A stretch of DNA of 11,354 nt from CALELM01 sp045617105 (GTDB lineage Bacteria; Bacillota; Negativicutes; Selenomonadales; Selenomonadaceae), in the NCBI GenBank assembly GCA_045617105.1, contig JAZLHW010000001.1, forward strand, positions 1 through 11,354. Direction: 5' to 3'. Numbering within the stretch: the stretch's first letter is position 1; every line of letters starts with the position of its first letter. Shown here piece after piece: positions 5,406-11,354 of this stretch. The notes under the pieces are model-generated. The model did no database searches. It was not told the origin of the DNA and was given only the letters and a program-made list of their open reading frames with translations. The position numbers and the translations under genes are program-made.

Positions 5406-6662
5406 TTACGCAATGCCGCGCTGGGAAGCGTTAAGCTCCAAGAGCTTTTCCGTATGTGCTGCAACCTTTTCCGGCGTGATGTCCGTGCGTCTTGCAATGC
5501 CCGTGTCGAGAGCTGCCTTTGCAACAGCAGAAGCAACGACTGGAGCAACACGAGGATCGAATGGGCTGGTGATGACCTTGTTCTCATTGAGCTCCTCCGG
5601 GGAGATGAGGGAAGCGATCGCCTTAGCAGCTGCAATCTTCATTTCCTCGTTGATATCCGTTGCCCTTACGTCAAGAGCGCCGCGGAAGATACCAGGGAAT
5701 GCGAGGAGGTTGTTGACCTGATTCGGGAAGTCGGAACGTCCCGTGCAGACAATGCGGGCACCAGCGGCACGAGCAGCATCCGGCATGATCTCAGGGTTCG
5801 GGTTTGCCATTGCCATGATGACAGCATCACTGTTCATGCTGCGTACCATGTCCTCCGTCACACAGCCTGCAACGGAAACGCCAACGAATACGTCTGCACC
5901 CTTAATGACATCAGCGAGGGAACCCTTCTCATGATTGTGGTTCGTAATCTTTGCAATATCGTCCTTGTAAGGATTCATGCCTGTCGGACGGCCCTCATAG
6001 ATAGCACCCGTGGAATCGCAGAGAATGATGTTCTTTGCGTTCATGCGATGCAGGAGACGCGTGATTGCCTGACCTGCTGCACCTGCACCGTTGACAACGA
6101 TCTTCACATCCTCAAAGTTTTTGCCGATGAGACGGAATGCATTGATGAGAGCGGAGGTAACAACGATTGCCGTGCCGTGCTGGTCGTCATGGAATACCGG
6201 AATGTCCAGCGTCTTGCGGAGCTTCTTTTCGATGTCGAAGCACTGAGGTGCTTTGATATCCTCGAGGTTGATGCCGCCGAAGGTCGGTGCCATCAGCTGA
6301 ACCGTGCGGATTACCTCGTCCACGTCCTGCGTGTCAAGGCAGATGGGAACAGAGTCAACGCCTGCAAAGCCTTTGAACAGAATGGACTTTCCTTCCATGA
6401 CCGGAAGACCTGCCCCTGCACCAATGTTGCCGAGACCGAGAACTGCCGTTCCGTTCGTGACAACAGCCACCATGTTCCCCTTGGAGGTATAGTCGTAAAT
6501 CTTCTCCGGCTCGTCCTTGATCTCAAGGCATGGAGCTGCAACGCCCGGAGTATAAGCAAGCGTCAAGTCCTCTGCAGAATCGAGAGGAACCGTAGCCGTG
6601 ACGGCGAGCTTGCCGTGATATTTCTTATGGAGAGCGAGTGCATTCTTGTCAGTCGTGTTCAT
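5406..6662 (-). CDS. Malic enzyme (NAD(P)-dependent, decarboxylating)
   Basis: This 418-residue cytosolic enzyme oxidises malate to pyruvate and CO2 with reduction of NAD(P). The length fits the small bacterial form that lacks a phosphotransacetylase domain. Visible catalytic features are Y37 in LAYTPGVAAPC, K92 in VMEGKSILFKGFAG, and metal ligands E134/D135 (NLEDI) plus D159/D160 (HDDQHGTA). The dinucleotide-binding loop GAGAAG is at 192-197, and NPNPEI and FPNQVNN motifs follow. The start ATG at 6662 has AAAGGA nine bases upstream. The frame stays open further upstream, but that part overlaps the leader and does not resemble the family. It is a single gene with its own promoter and terminator. 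Cofactor preference cannot be read from the sequence. Confidence 0.95.
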   Translation of the reverse strand: MNTTDKNALALHKKYHGKLAVTATVPLDSAEDLTLAYTPGVAAPCLEIKDEPEKIYDYTSKGNMVAVVTNGTAVLGLGNIGAGAGLPVMEGKSILFKGFAGVDSVPICLDTQDVDEVIRTVQLMAPTFGGINLEDIKAPQCFDIEKKLRKTLDIPVFHDDQHGTAIVVTSALINAFRLIGKNFEDVKIVVNGAGAAGQAITRLLHRMNAKNIILCDSTGAIYEGRPTGMNPYKDDIAKITNHNHEKGSLADVIKGADVFVGVSVAGCVTEDMVRSMNSDAVIMAMANPNPEIMPDAARAAGARIVCTGRSDFPNQVNNLLAFPGIFRGALDVRATDINEEMKIAAAKAIASLISPEELNENKVITSPFDPRVAPVVASAVAKAALDTGIARRTDITPEKVAAHTEKLLELNASQRGIA

Positions 6663-6689
6663 GGTGATACATCCTTTCTTGCTTGCAGG

Positions 6690-6708
6690 CTGCGGCAATT
6701 TTCCGCAG
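6690..6708 (-). promoter_or_regulatory. Leader hairpin before the malic enzyme ribosome site
   Basis: The arms ctgcgg (6690-6695) and ccgcag (6703-6708) form a 6-bp GC-rich hairpin in the 5' untranslated RNA, about 12 bases before the Shine-Dalgarno site. It has no T-run, so it is more likely a stability or translation element than a terminator. Confidence 0.4.
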
Positions 6709-6776
6709 TCGATTTGTTCCTTTGCACTTTTTCTTAGTACATCTCCAAAAATATGAGGTTTACAGATAATTGCTAA

Positions 6777-6807
6777 AAAATGTAATTTCAAGTGCAAAAT
6801 GTAATTT
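6777..6807. repeat. Paired 12-bp direct repeats near the malic enzyme promoter
   Basis: The sequence aaaatgtaattt occurs at 6777-6788 and 6796-6807, with starts 19 bases apart, close to two helical turns. The repeats lie just downstream of the predicted transcription start, where a bound regulator could block RNA polymerase. The regulator is unknown. Confidence 0.5.
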
Positions 6808-6820
6808 TGATATGGTAACT

Positions 6821-6848
6821 ATTATAATAGATTATAGGAAAAAAGCAA
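6821..6848 (-). promoter_or_regulatory. Predicted malic enzyme promoter
   Basis: On the minus strand, TTGCTT (6848-6843) and a perfect TATAAT (6826-6821) are separated by 16 bases in an AT-rich stretch. Transcription would start near 6814, leaving a leader of about 150 bases with the direct repeats and the hairpin. Confidence 0.6.
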
Positions 6849-6933
6849 ATAGAATTTTTGAATAATAACTATAACTTTTGGTTATCATAAATACATGGGA
6901 AACGGGAGAAGATCTGCCTTGTTTCGTGACAGC

Positions 6934-6964
6934 AAAAAAGCAAGGGCATGTGACCCTTGCTTTT
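6934..6964 (-). terminator. Terminator of the LytR-CpsA-Psr gene
   Basis: The arms aaaagcaaggg (6936-6946) and cccttgctttt (6954-6964) form an 11-bp stem with a 7-base loop. The hairpin is followed by T residues on the minus strand, just after the gene's stop codon. Confidence 0.9.
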
Positions 6965-6971
6965 CTGTGCG

Positions 6972-8288
6972 TCAGCGTTTTTCGTAGCCGCCCTTGAGAG
7001 GGGGTCCATCCGACTGCTGTACTGTGATGGGCTGCGGCGTTTCCACTGTGTTTGCAGATCCTTGTCCGCTGTCCCGACCTTGGGGAGATGGCGGTGGCGT
7101 TTCGCCGGAGGTTTTCTGCTTATTGCTGGAAGTGTCGGACGCATTCGTTTTTTTGCTGTCCTTTTCCGATGTATTCTTTTCAGGGATATCCTTTTTGGAG
7201 CTGTCCTTGTTTTCTTTGCTCTCCTTTTCGGTACTCTTTTTGTCTGTTTTTTTGCTGGAGGAGACGGCACGGCCGATCGAGGTATCGCTGGCAGGAACCT
7301 CCGTTGCACTTGCCGGTATGGAATTCTCATATTCCCGTGCTGTGCGTTCAAACGTAGAGCGCATGCTGTCGCTGATGGAAATGCCCAGTGTGTCTGCGAT
7401 AATGCTGCGGAGCTTGGATATATCAGGGATCCAATAGCTGATGCCTTCAATATAAAGAGGCCTGCCGGGAACCATTTCTGCATCCAGCCCGTTTTGCTGG
7501 GCATTTTTCAATGTTCCTGCAAATTCCAGAAGCTGACGCATGGAAAGGTCGGTCTTTACGGAGTTCATGATTTCGGAAATAACGGAGGGCAGCTTCGTGA
7601 TGATGGATGGGGAGGTTACCTTGTCCATACACGCCTTCATGAATTTCTGCTGCCGCTTGATCCTGCCAATATCGCCTTCCTCGTCACGGTAGCGTACATA
7701 GGTAACGGCAGTCTTGCCGTCCATGTGCTGAGGACCGGGACGAAGGTCAATGAGAAGACCGCCGTCATCGTCCCAAGGATCTTCATAATACATGCGCTTT
7801 TCTACGTCAATATCGACACCGCCGATGGCATCAATGATATTGATGAACGCCTTGACGTTAATAATAACGTAATGGTCGACATTGACACCGAGGAAATCCT
7901 CGACCGTCCGATGTGTGAGGTTTTCTTTTCCGTAGGCATAGGCGGCATTGATCTTGTCGTAGCCGTGCCCTTTGATCTTGACTCGTGTATCACGGGGAAT
8001 GGAGAGGAGAGCAGCCTTGTCCTTGGCAGGGTCGATCGTCGCAATCATGAGCGTGTCGGATCTCCCTACATCGTCTTCCCGTTCGTCCACACCCATAATC
8101 ATGATGGTCGCCTTATCCTTTGCCGTCAGCAGGTTTTCCTCCGGCACGTCTTCTGCCTTGTCCAAGAGACTGGAGGAGGCGAACATAGCTCCTGCAATCG
8201 CTGCACCAAAAAAGCAGACGAGGACAACAATCCACATCCAAAGACGGGATTTTTTCTTTTTGCGAGATGGGATATAGGATTTGTTCAA
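6972..8288 (-). CDS. LytR-CpsA-Psr (LCP) family envelope protein
   Basis: This 438-residue protein belongs to a family of membrane-anchored transferases that attach glycopolymers to the cell envelope. A basic N-terminus (KKKKSR) precedes one membrane helix (about residues 16-37). The LCP domain follows: IMIMGVDERED, R76 and D78 in GRSDTLMIATID, R99/D100 in SIPRDTRV, then YDKINAAYAYG, NVKAFINIIDAIGGVDI and YVRYRDEEGDIGRIKRQQ. Its residues match the pyrophosphate-binding Arg and Asp positions of the family. The last 115 or so residues are a low-complexity Lys/Ser/Glu/Pro tail. The start is TTG (8288), supported by GAGGG seven bases upstream; the next ATG would fall inside the membrane helix. 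The acceptor polymer in an outer-membrane-bearing Firmicute is unclear. Confidence 0.92.
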   Translation of the reverse strand: MNKSYIPSRKKKKSRLWMWIVVLVCFFGAAIAGAMFASSSLLDKAEDVPEENLLTAKDKATIMIMGVDEREDDVGRSDTLMIATIDPAKDKAALLSIPRDTRVKIKGHGYDKINAAYAYGKENLTHRTVEDFLGVNVDHYVIINVKAFINIIDAIGGVDIDVEKRMYYEDPWDDDGGLLIDLRPGPQHMDGKTAVTYVRYRDEEGDIGRIKRQQKFMKACMDKVTSPSIITKLPSVISEIMNSVKTDLSMRQLLEFAGTLKNAQQNGLDAEMVPGRPLYIEGISYWIPDISKLRSIIADTLGISISDSMRSTFERTAREYENSIPASATEVPASDTSIGRAVSSSKKTDKKSTEKESKENKDSSKKDIPEKNTSEKDSKKTNASDTSSNKQKTSGETPPPSPQGRDSGQGSANTVETPQPITVQQSDGPPLKGGYEKR

Positions 8289-8331
8289 GGCGATACCCTC
8301 TTTTCTGTAGTGATATGCAATCTATGACTCT

Positions 8332-8360
8332 ATTTAAACATAACGGGAAGGGGCTTTCAA
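8332..8360 (-). promoter_or_regulatory. Candidate promoter of the LCP gene
   Basis: On the minus strand, TTGAAA (8360-8355) and TTAAAT (8337-8332) are 17 bases apart. The -10 matches the consensus at only four of six positions. The distance to the TTG start is about 45 bases. Confidence 0.4.
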
Positions 8361-8490
8361 GCATTTTTTGCATAAGAATCGGCAAAACACAATGACGGCA
8401 GTTTTTCTTTCGGTTTTGGAAGGGAATGAGGAATTTGGGAAGAAATATTATAGGAGAAACATATAGCAGCATACAGTTGAGGTGATAGAA

Positions 8491-8991
8491 ATGGCAAGAG
8501 AAACAGAACGAAAATTTTTGGTAGATAAAAGGAAGTGGAATGCATCTTCCCAAGGGATTCGAATCGCCCAAGGGTACTTGTGCACTGTGCCGGACCGAAT
8601 CGTGCGCGTGCGCAGAAAGGGCGGGCATGGCTACTTGACCGTCAAGGGAAAGAACGAGGGGATATCGAGGGAAGAGTTCGAGTATGAGATCCCAGTCAGG
8701 GATGCGGATACCATGCTGAGGTTTTGTGAGCAGCCGATCATTGAGAAAGTGCGGTATATGGAGATGATTGGAGGAAAGGCATGGGAGGTAGACGTGTTCG
8801 AGGGAGAAAATGAGGGGCTGGTCGTTGCGGAAATCGAGCTTGGCTCTGAGGAGGAGAGCTTTGAGCTGCCGGTTTGGGCAGGCAAGGAAGTCTCGCAGGA
8901 TACGAGGTTCAGCAATGCAAGCCTTGTGCAGAATCCATACAAGAATTGGAAAGGTGAATCGCTGGAAATGGATGGGGACAAGATTCACTAA
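8491..8991 (+). CDS. CYTH-domain protein, probable inorganic triphosphatase
   Basis: This 166-residue protein has the CYTH (triphosphate tunnel metalloenzyme) fold. Bacterial members of this size usually hydrolyse inorganic tripolyphosphate, with a divalent metal, in the cytoplasm. The signature ExExK is at E4-E6-K8 (ETERKFLV). It is followed by the tunnel Arg/Lys strands (RIVRVRRK, LTVKGK), the acidic strand EEFEYEIP, EKVRY, and the late acidic strand VVAEIELGSEEE. The ATG at 8491 is chosen because GAGGTG lies six bases upstream; an in-frame GTG at 8482 overlaps that site. A 7-bp hairpin (8978-8984 and 8992-8998) spans the stop codon, with a T-run ten bases later, possibly a weak terminator. 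Adenylate cyclase activity, known for some relatives, cannot be excluded. Confidence 0.88.
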   Translation: MARETERKFLVDKRKWNASSQGIRIAQGYLCTVPDRIVRVRRKGGHGYLTVKGKNEGISREEFEYEIPVRDADTMLRFCEQPIIEKVRYMEMIGGKAWEVDVFEGENEGLVVAEIELGSEEESFELPVWAGKEVSQDTRFSNASLVQNPYKNWKGESLEMDGDKIH

Positions 8992-9008
8992 ATCTTGTGA
9001 GTGTCGAT

Positions 9009-9022
9009 TTTTGTATACAAAA
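9009..9022. repeat. 14-bp perfect palindrome
   Basis: TTTTGTATACAAAA is fully self-complementary and sits just before the DnaA-box cluster. It could be a dimer binding site or AT-rich duplex opening material; no specific protein can be named. Confidence 0.4.
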
Positions 9023-9029
9023 TATTGAG

Positions 9030-9179
9030 TTATCCCCCACGTTATCCACATTGTACACAGAATTGCGAAGAAGATATAGGAACATCTTCCACAAATAGGT
9101 ATAATATTATAGAAGAAAACTGTTCATAGTATGTTGAAGGCCGGTATTTATCCACACCTGTGGATTATTATGTGGATAA
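9030..9179. promoter_or_regulatory. Cluster of DnaA boxes upstream of the MgtC-like gene
   Basis: Three perfect boxes match TTATCCACA: 9042-9050 and 9148-9156 on the plus strand, and TGTGGATAA at 9171-9179 on the minus strand. A one-mismatch box lies at 9159-9167 (TGTGGATTA). Weaker matches are at 9030-9038, 9051-9059 (abutting the perfect box) and 9085-9093. Between the two groups is an AT-rich stretch with TATAAT (9100-9105). Known roles for such clusters are origin function, DnaA titration, or DnaA control of a promoter. No dnaA, dnaN or rpmH gene lies in the window, so this need not be oriC. Confidence 0.65.
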
Positions 9180-9257
9180 AAGAAATGAGGCTGAAATTTT
9201 GTGTGGTTTTTTGAATAAGTGGGAGGAGTGCTTTCCAAAAGAAAGGCAGAGGGTGCT

Positions 9258-9941
9258 ATGATTCCAGAGTGGGAGATTTTTTTGAGATTGACGATGGCTG
9301 CCGTGCTTGGCGGCATTATCGGTTATGAGAGGCAGTCGAGGAGAAAATCAGCAGGGCTTCGCACCAATGTCTTGGTCTGCCTTGGTTCGTGCCTGATCAT
9401 GCTGCTTTCGCAGGCGCTCTATTCGGGTGTTGAGGGAAAGACAAATGCCGATCCTGCACGTTTGGTTGCACAGGTGGTCAGCGGTATTGGTTTTCTCGGT
9501 GCGGGCGCTATCATGAAGGAAGGCTTGACGGTTACGGGACTTACGACAGCGGCATGTCTTTGGGTGGTAGCCGGTGTCGGCATTGCTGTGGGAGGCGGAT
9601 ATTATTTGGAGGCGCTTTTCACGACAGGGCTTGTGTTTATTACGCTTGGCAGGCTGTCCCGCCTCGATGAATGGGTGATGCATGAGAGGAATCTTTCTGT
9701 TACGATTCGGACACTTGACAAGCCGGGGCAGCTTATGCATATCAATTCCTGTTTGGAGGATATGGAGCTGAAGATTCGGGGAGTCAAGGTCAAGGCAGAT
9801 GAGGACGAGGTTTGGGAAAAGGATGCAGAGAAATATCTTTCTATCGAGATGGATGTCTACAATCATCAGGGGATCAAGAGCGTAATTATCGTGGATTCCA
9901 TCAAACAGCTGGACGGTGTTGTGAGCGTTGATGTGACATGA
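9258..9941 (+). CDS. MgtC/SapB family membrane protein
   Basis: This 227-residue inner-membrane protein is related to MgtC, which affects growth in low magnesium, intracellular survival and ATP synthase activity in Salmonella. Five membrane segments lie at about residues 7-22, 36-54, 69-86, 91-113 and 116-133. Family motifs are GGIIGYERQSRRK, GLRTNVLVCLGS, VVSGIGFLGAGAIM and GLTTAACLWVVAGVGIAVG. Residues 140-227 form a soluble ACT-like C-terminal domain, as in MgtC itself. The ATG at 9258 has GAGGG four bases upstream, a little close. Upstream GTG codons (9219, 9228) would add a charged extension without clear ribosome sites. The DnaA-box cluster lies in its upstream region. Most family members outside Salmonella have no proven role. 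Confidence 0.9.
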   Translation: MIPEWEIFLRLTMAAVLGGIIGYERQSRRKSAGLRTNVLVCLGSCLIMLLSQALYSGVEGKTNADPARLVAQVVSGIGFLGAGAIMKEGLTVTGLTTAACLWVVAGVGIAVGGGYYLEALFTTGLVFITLGRLSRLDEWVMHERNLSVTIRTLDKPGQLMHINSCLEDMELKIRGVKVKADEDEVWEKDAEKYLSIEMDVYNHQGIKSVIIVDSIKQLDGVVSVDVT

Positions 9942-10019
9942 GTTTTTCCCGTGGGAAGGATTTCGGGCGGAAATGGATAATATATTTAGTGAGAAGTAAA
10001 ATGCGAGGAGGATTTTGCA

Positions 10020-10436
10020 ATGTTGAATGAGGAAATTATGGACACGATGATCCGTATGGCAATGGACGCTATGAAGAATGCTTATGCGGAGCATGTGGAG
10101 CTTGTTTCAGGTGCATGTGTGCTGGCAAGTGACGGGACTCTCTATACAGGCTGCACGATAGGCAATGTTTCTGCGAGGGCTTGCTGTGAGGCGGAGGAGC
10201 TTGCTATTTACAAGGCAGTAGCGGACGGGAAGCGCAAATTTGATGCGGTTGCAGTGATTGCAGATACGGAAAAGCCGTTCGTGCCGGTCGGAAACAGCCT
10301 GCAGCTGATGTCGGAGTTTGAAGTCAAAACGCTCGTGATGGCGAACATGAACGGGGAAGTTGACGTAAGACCATTGAATGAGGTATTTCCGACAGGGGAA
10401 CTGCTGCGGAACAATCATCGCTTTTTTGTGGAGTGA
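10020..10436 (+). CDS. Cytidine deaminase-fold protein lacking the zinc ligands
   Basis: This 138-residue protein aligns along its length with small tetrameric cytidine deaminases. The pattern SGACVLASDGTLYTG, then NVSARACCEAEELAIYKAV, KFDAVAVIADT and PVGNSLQLMSEF follows the deaminase layout. Key residues differ. The zinc-binding Cys of the CAE motif is E57, with the catalytic Glu kept as E59. The two Cys of PCxxC are V90 and S93. The Asn and Glu that hold the nucleoside are T46 and G48. Normal deamination is therefore unlikely, although C55 and C56 lie next to the site. The ATG has GAGGAGG eight bases upstream, so the gene is well set up for expression. Its position before the DUF1659/DUF2922 pair gives no functional hint. 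Confidence 0.8.
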   Translation: MLNEEIMDTMIRMAMDAMKNAYAEHVELVSGACVLASDGTLYTGCTIGNVSARACCEAEELAIYKAVADGKRKFDAVAVIADTEKPFVPVGNSLQLMSEFEVKTLVMANMNGEVDVRPLNEVFPTGELLRNNHRFFVE

Positions 10437-10510
10437 CAGAGCTTTGCAAGCCTTGGTTATGCTCGGCATGTTGATGCTTGGCAAAAGGTCAATAATTTGA
10501 TATTTTCAGG

Positions 10511-10540
10511 AAGGGACGCAAAATTGGCGTTCCTTTTTTT
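10511..10540 (+). terminator. Terminator of the deaminase-like gene
   Basis: The arms 10511-10519 and 10527-10535 form a 9-bp stem with one G-U pair and a 7-base loop, followed by a run of T to 10540. It lies about 75 bases after the deaminase-like stop codon and separates that gene from the next pair. Confidence 0.9.
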
Positions 10541-10601
10541 GTGTGCTGGTTGATGTTTTCCTCCTTTTCTGCATGTATGAGTGTGAAAGGGGGTGAGAAA
10601 C

Positions 10602-10811
10602 ATGGCAACGGAAGCAACGAAGCTGACGCTGAAGGTCGTGACGGGAAGTTCTGCAAGCGGAAAGCCAGTAACGGCACAGCGCACATTCTCCAACATCAAT
10701 CCTGACATTTCGGATGCGGATGTTTATGCAATCGGGTGCAAGCTCGGTGCATTGCAGGTTCATGAGGTGAACGGCATGATCCGCACGGATACGAAGGAGC
10801 TTGGTGCGTGA
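10602..10811 (+). CDS. DUF1659 family protein
   Basis: This 69-residue protein has the DUF1659 pattern: a conserved N-terminal strand (TKLTLKVVTG), a GKPVTAQRTFSNINPDISD centre and DADVYAIGCKLGALQ. The function of the family is unknown. Members are short, have no signal or membrane segment, and are usually encoded beside a DUF2922 gene, as here. The ATG at 10602 follows AAGGGGGTG at proper spacing; a GTG nine bases upstream overlaps that site and is not preferred. The next gene starts 35 bases after its stop, so the two are probably co-transcribed. Confidence 0.88.
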   Translation: MATEATKLTLKVVTGSSASGKPVTAQRTFSNINPDISDADVYAIGCKLGALQVHEVNGMIRTDTKELGA

Positions 10812-10846
10812 GAACGGAGAGAATCTGAAGGAAAGGAGGGATAGGC

Positions 10847-11056
10847 ATGACAAAGGTACTCAAGCTGGTATTTGCCAGTAACGGAAAGACGATGACCTGC
10901 AGCTTGGCAGATCCGAAGGACGGACTTACAAAGGACGAGGTGCTGGGCGTTATGAATGAAATGCTGGAGAAAGAAGCTGTATTGGTCAATGGAAACGCAG
11001 CCACTGCAGTGGAAAAGGCATACGTTCAAGAAACGGAAAGAATTGATATCATCTGA
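10847..11056 (+). CDS. DUF2922 family protein
   Basis: This 69-residue protein matches the DUF2922 pattern: KVLKLVFASNGKTMTCSLAD, PKDGLTKDEVLGVMNEML and a final strand ending in a short acidic/hydrophobic tail (ERIDII). The function is unknown. It is the second gene of the pair with DUF1659, has a strong Shine-Dalgarno site (AAAGGAGGG), and is followed directly by a terminator. The two proteins have the same length (69 residues). The small YvrJ-like gene that often follows this pair in Firmicutes was not seen. Confidence 0.88.
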   Translation: MTKVLKLVFASNGKTMTCSLADPKDGLTKDEVLGVMNEMLEKEAVLVNGNAATAVEKAYVQETERIDII

Positions 11057-11077
11057 CGGAAAATAGGGAACCGTGGG

Positions 11078-11118
11078 AATACCCGAACGATCAATGGACT
11101 GGTCGTTCGGGTATTTTT
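11078..11118 (+). terminator. Strong terminator after the DUF1659-DUF2922 pair
   Basis: A perfect 13-bp stem (11078-11090 and 11103-11115) with a 12-base loop is followed by T residues. It ends the operon about 20 bases after the DUF2922 stop. Confidence 0.95.
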
Positions 11119-11177
11119 GTTGCTGTTTGGCATTGCGGCATACCTGCTGAAAATGCCTTTCCGCTTATGCAAGCTCT

Positions 11178-11196
11178 CTTGGCAGCTTCTGCCAAG
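11178..11196. repeat. 8-bp hairpin between the operon and the dispersed repeat
   Basis: CTTGGCAG and CTGCCAAG are perfect inverted arms around a 3-base loop, with no T-run. It lies 20 bases before the second copy of the dispersed repeat and is not present beside the first copy. Confidence 0.45.
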
Positions 11197-11215
11197 GGCA
11201 GGATACCATGAAAAA

Positions 11216-11354
11216 ATAACGAAGCTAAGATGTCCCCTTCTTCAACAGCTTGCTGTAAGTGGGGGAAGCCAAATTTTAACAAGCGGTGAGCATATCTCCC
11301 GCTTCGTTGAAACGCAAATGGGAGGGAAAATGCTTACGGCATTTTCTTGAACAA
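11216..11354. repeat. Dispersed repeat, copy 2, reaching the window end
   Basis: This copy matches 115-253 with three mismatches and carries the same hairpin (arms 11274-11290 and 11296-11312). The window stops here, so the right boundary of the element is unknown. An open plus-strand frame crosses it, but it has no ribosome site and all three mismatches change the encoded residue, so I do not call a gene. Confidence 0.85.

Noticed and set aside
5385..6737. 450-codon open frame on the plus strand opposite the malic enzyme
   Set aside because: It is antisense to a clear enzyme with all catalytic motifs; the translation is rich in Cys, Arg and Asn without domains, and there is no ribosome site.
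6957..8327. 456-codon open frame on the plus strand opposite the LCP gene
   Set aside because: The LCP reading has a membrane helix, conserved Arg/Asp motifs, a start site and a terminator; the antisense frame has none of these.
9030..9179. Calling the DnaA-box cluster oriC
   Set aside because: No dnaA, dnaN, rpmH or gidA neighbours, and skew cannot be assessed from this window; it is reported as a DnaA-box cluster only.
11091..11282. 63-codon minus-strand frame through the dispersed repeat (KFGFPHLQQAVEEGD)
   Set aside because: It looks protein-like and its one repeat mismatch is silent, but it has no ribosome site and the frame outside the repeat is unrelated between copies.
11117..11350. 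77-codon plus-strand frame crossing the second dispersed repeat
   Set aside because: No Shine-Dalgarno site; it begins within the terminator region, and the three differences between repeat copies all change the encoded residue, which argues against selection on this frame.

Overview
The window looks like chromosomal DNA of a Negativicutes bacterium, probably of the Selenomonadaceae (Selenomonas/Mitsuokella type). This is inferred from the gene mix: a DUF1659-DUF2922 tandem pair, a LytR-CpsA-Psr protein, a small-form malic enzyme, a CYTH triphosphatase, an MgtC-type protein, and strong Shine-Dalgarno sites with several TTG starts. No rRNA or tRNA gene was seen. Both ends of the window lie in repeats found again inside it: bases 1-118 equal 676-793, and 11216-11354 match 115-253. 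The window may therefore be a whole contig broken at repeats.

Bases 1-1050 are an accessory, repeat-rich region. They hold a dispersed repeat with a long imperfect hairpin and the remnant of an unrecognised ORF. They also hold what I read as a type I toxin-antitoxin locus: a 25-residue hydrophobic peptide on the minus strand, a convergent small RNA with a near-consensus promoter, a shared terminator hairpin, and 15-bp direct repeats that let the RNA pair with the toxin initiation region. The layout copies the Enterococcus par/Fst locus, but the peptide is not Fst. A duplicated promoter segment at the left edge suggests a second copy just outside. A promoter bracketed by an inverted repeat and a frameshifted small gene follow.

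Bases 1051-5152 carry a secreted NlpC/P60-like (C40) cysteine peptidase (plus), the 3' part of a DUF4143-type AAA ATPase that has lost its Walker A end (minus), and a soluble hybrid histidine kinase with its own terminator (minus).

Bases 5332-8360 are housekeeping-like genes on the minus strand: a malic enzyme with promoter, structured leader and terminator, and a LytR-CpsA-Psr envelope protein with a TTG start and terminator.

Bases 8491-11118 run on the plus strand: a CYTH triphosphatase, an intergenic cluster of DnaA boxes, an MgtC/SapB membrane protein, a cytidine-deaminase-fold protein in which every canonical zinc ligand is replaced, and the DUF1659-DUF2922 pair closed by a strong terminator. 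The second copy of the dispersed repeat ends the window.

The items most worth follow-up are the par-like toxin locus, the zinc-less deaminase homologue, the DnaA-box cluster and the dispersed hairpin repeat.
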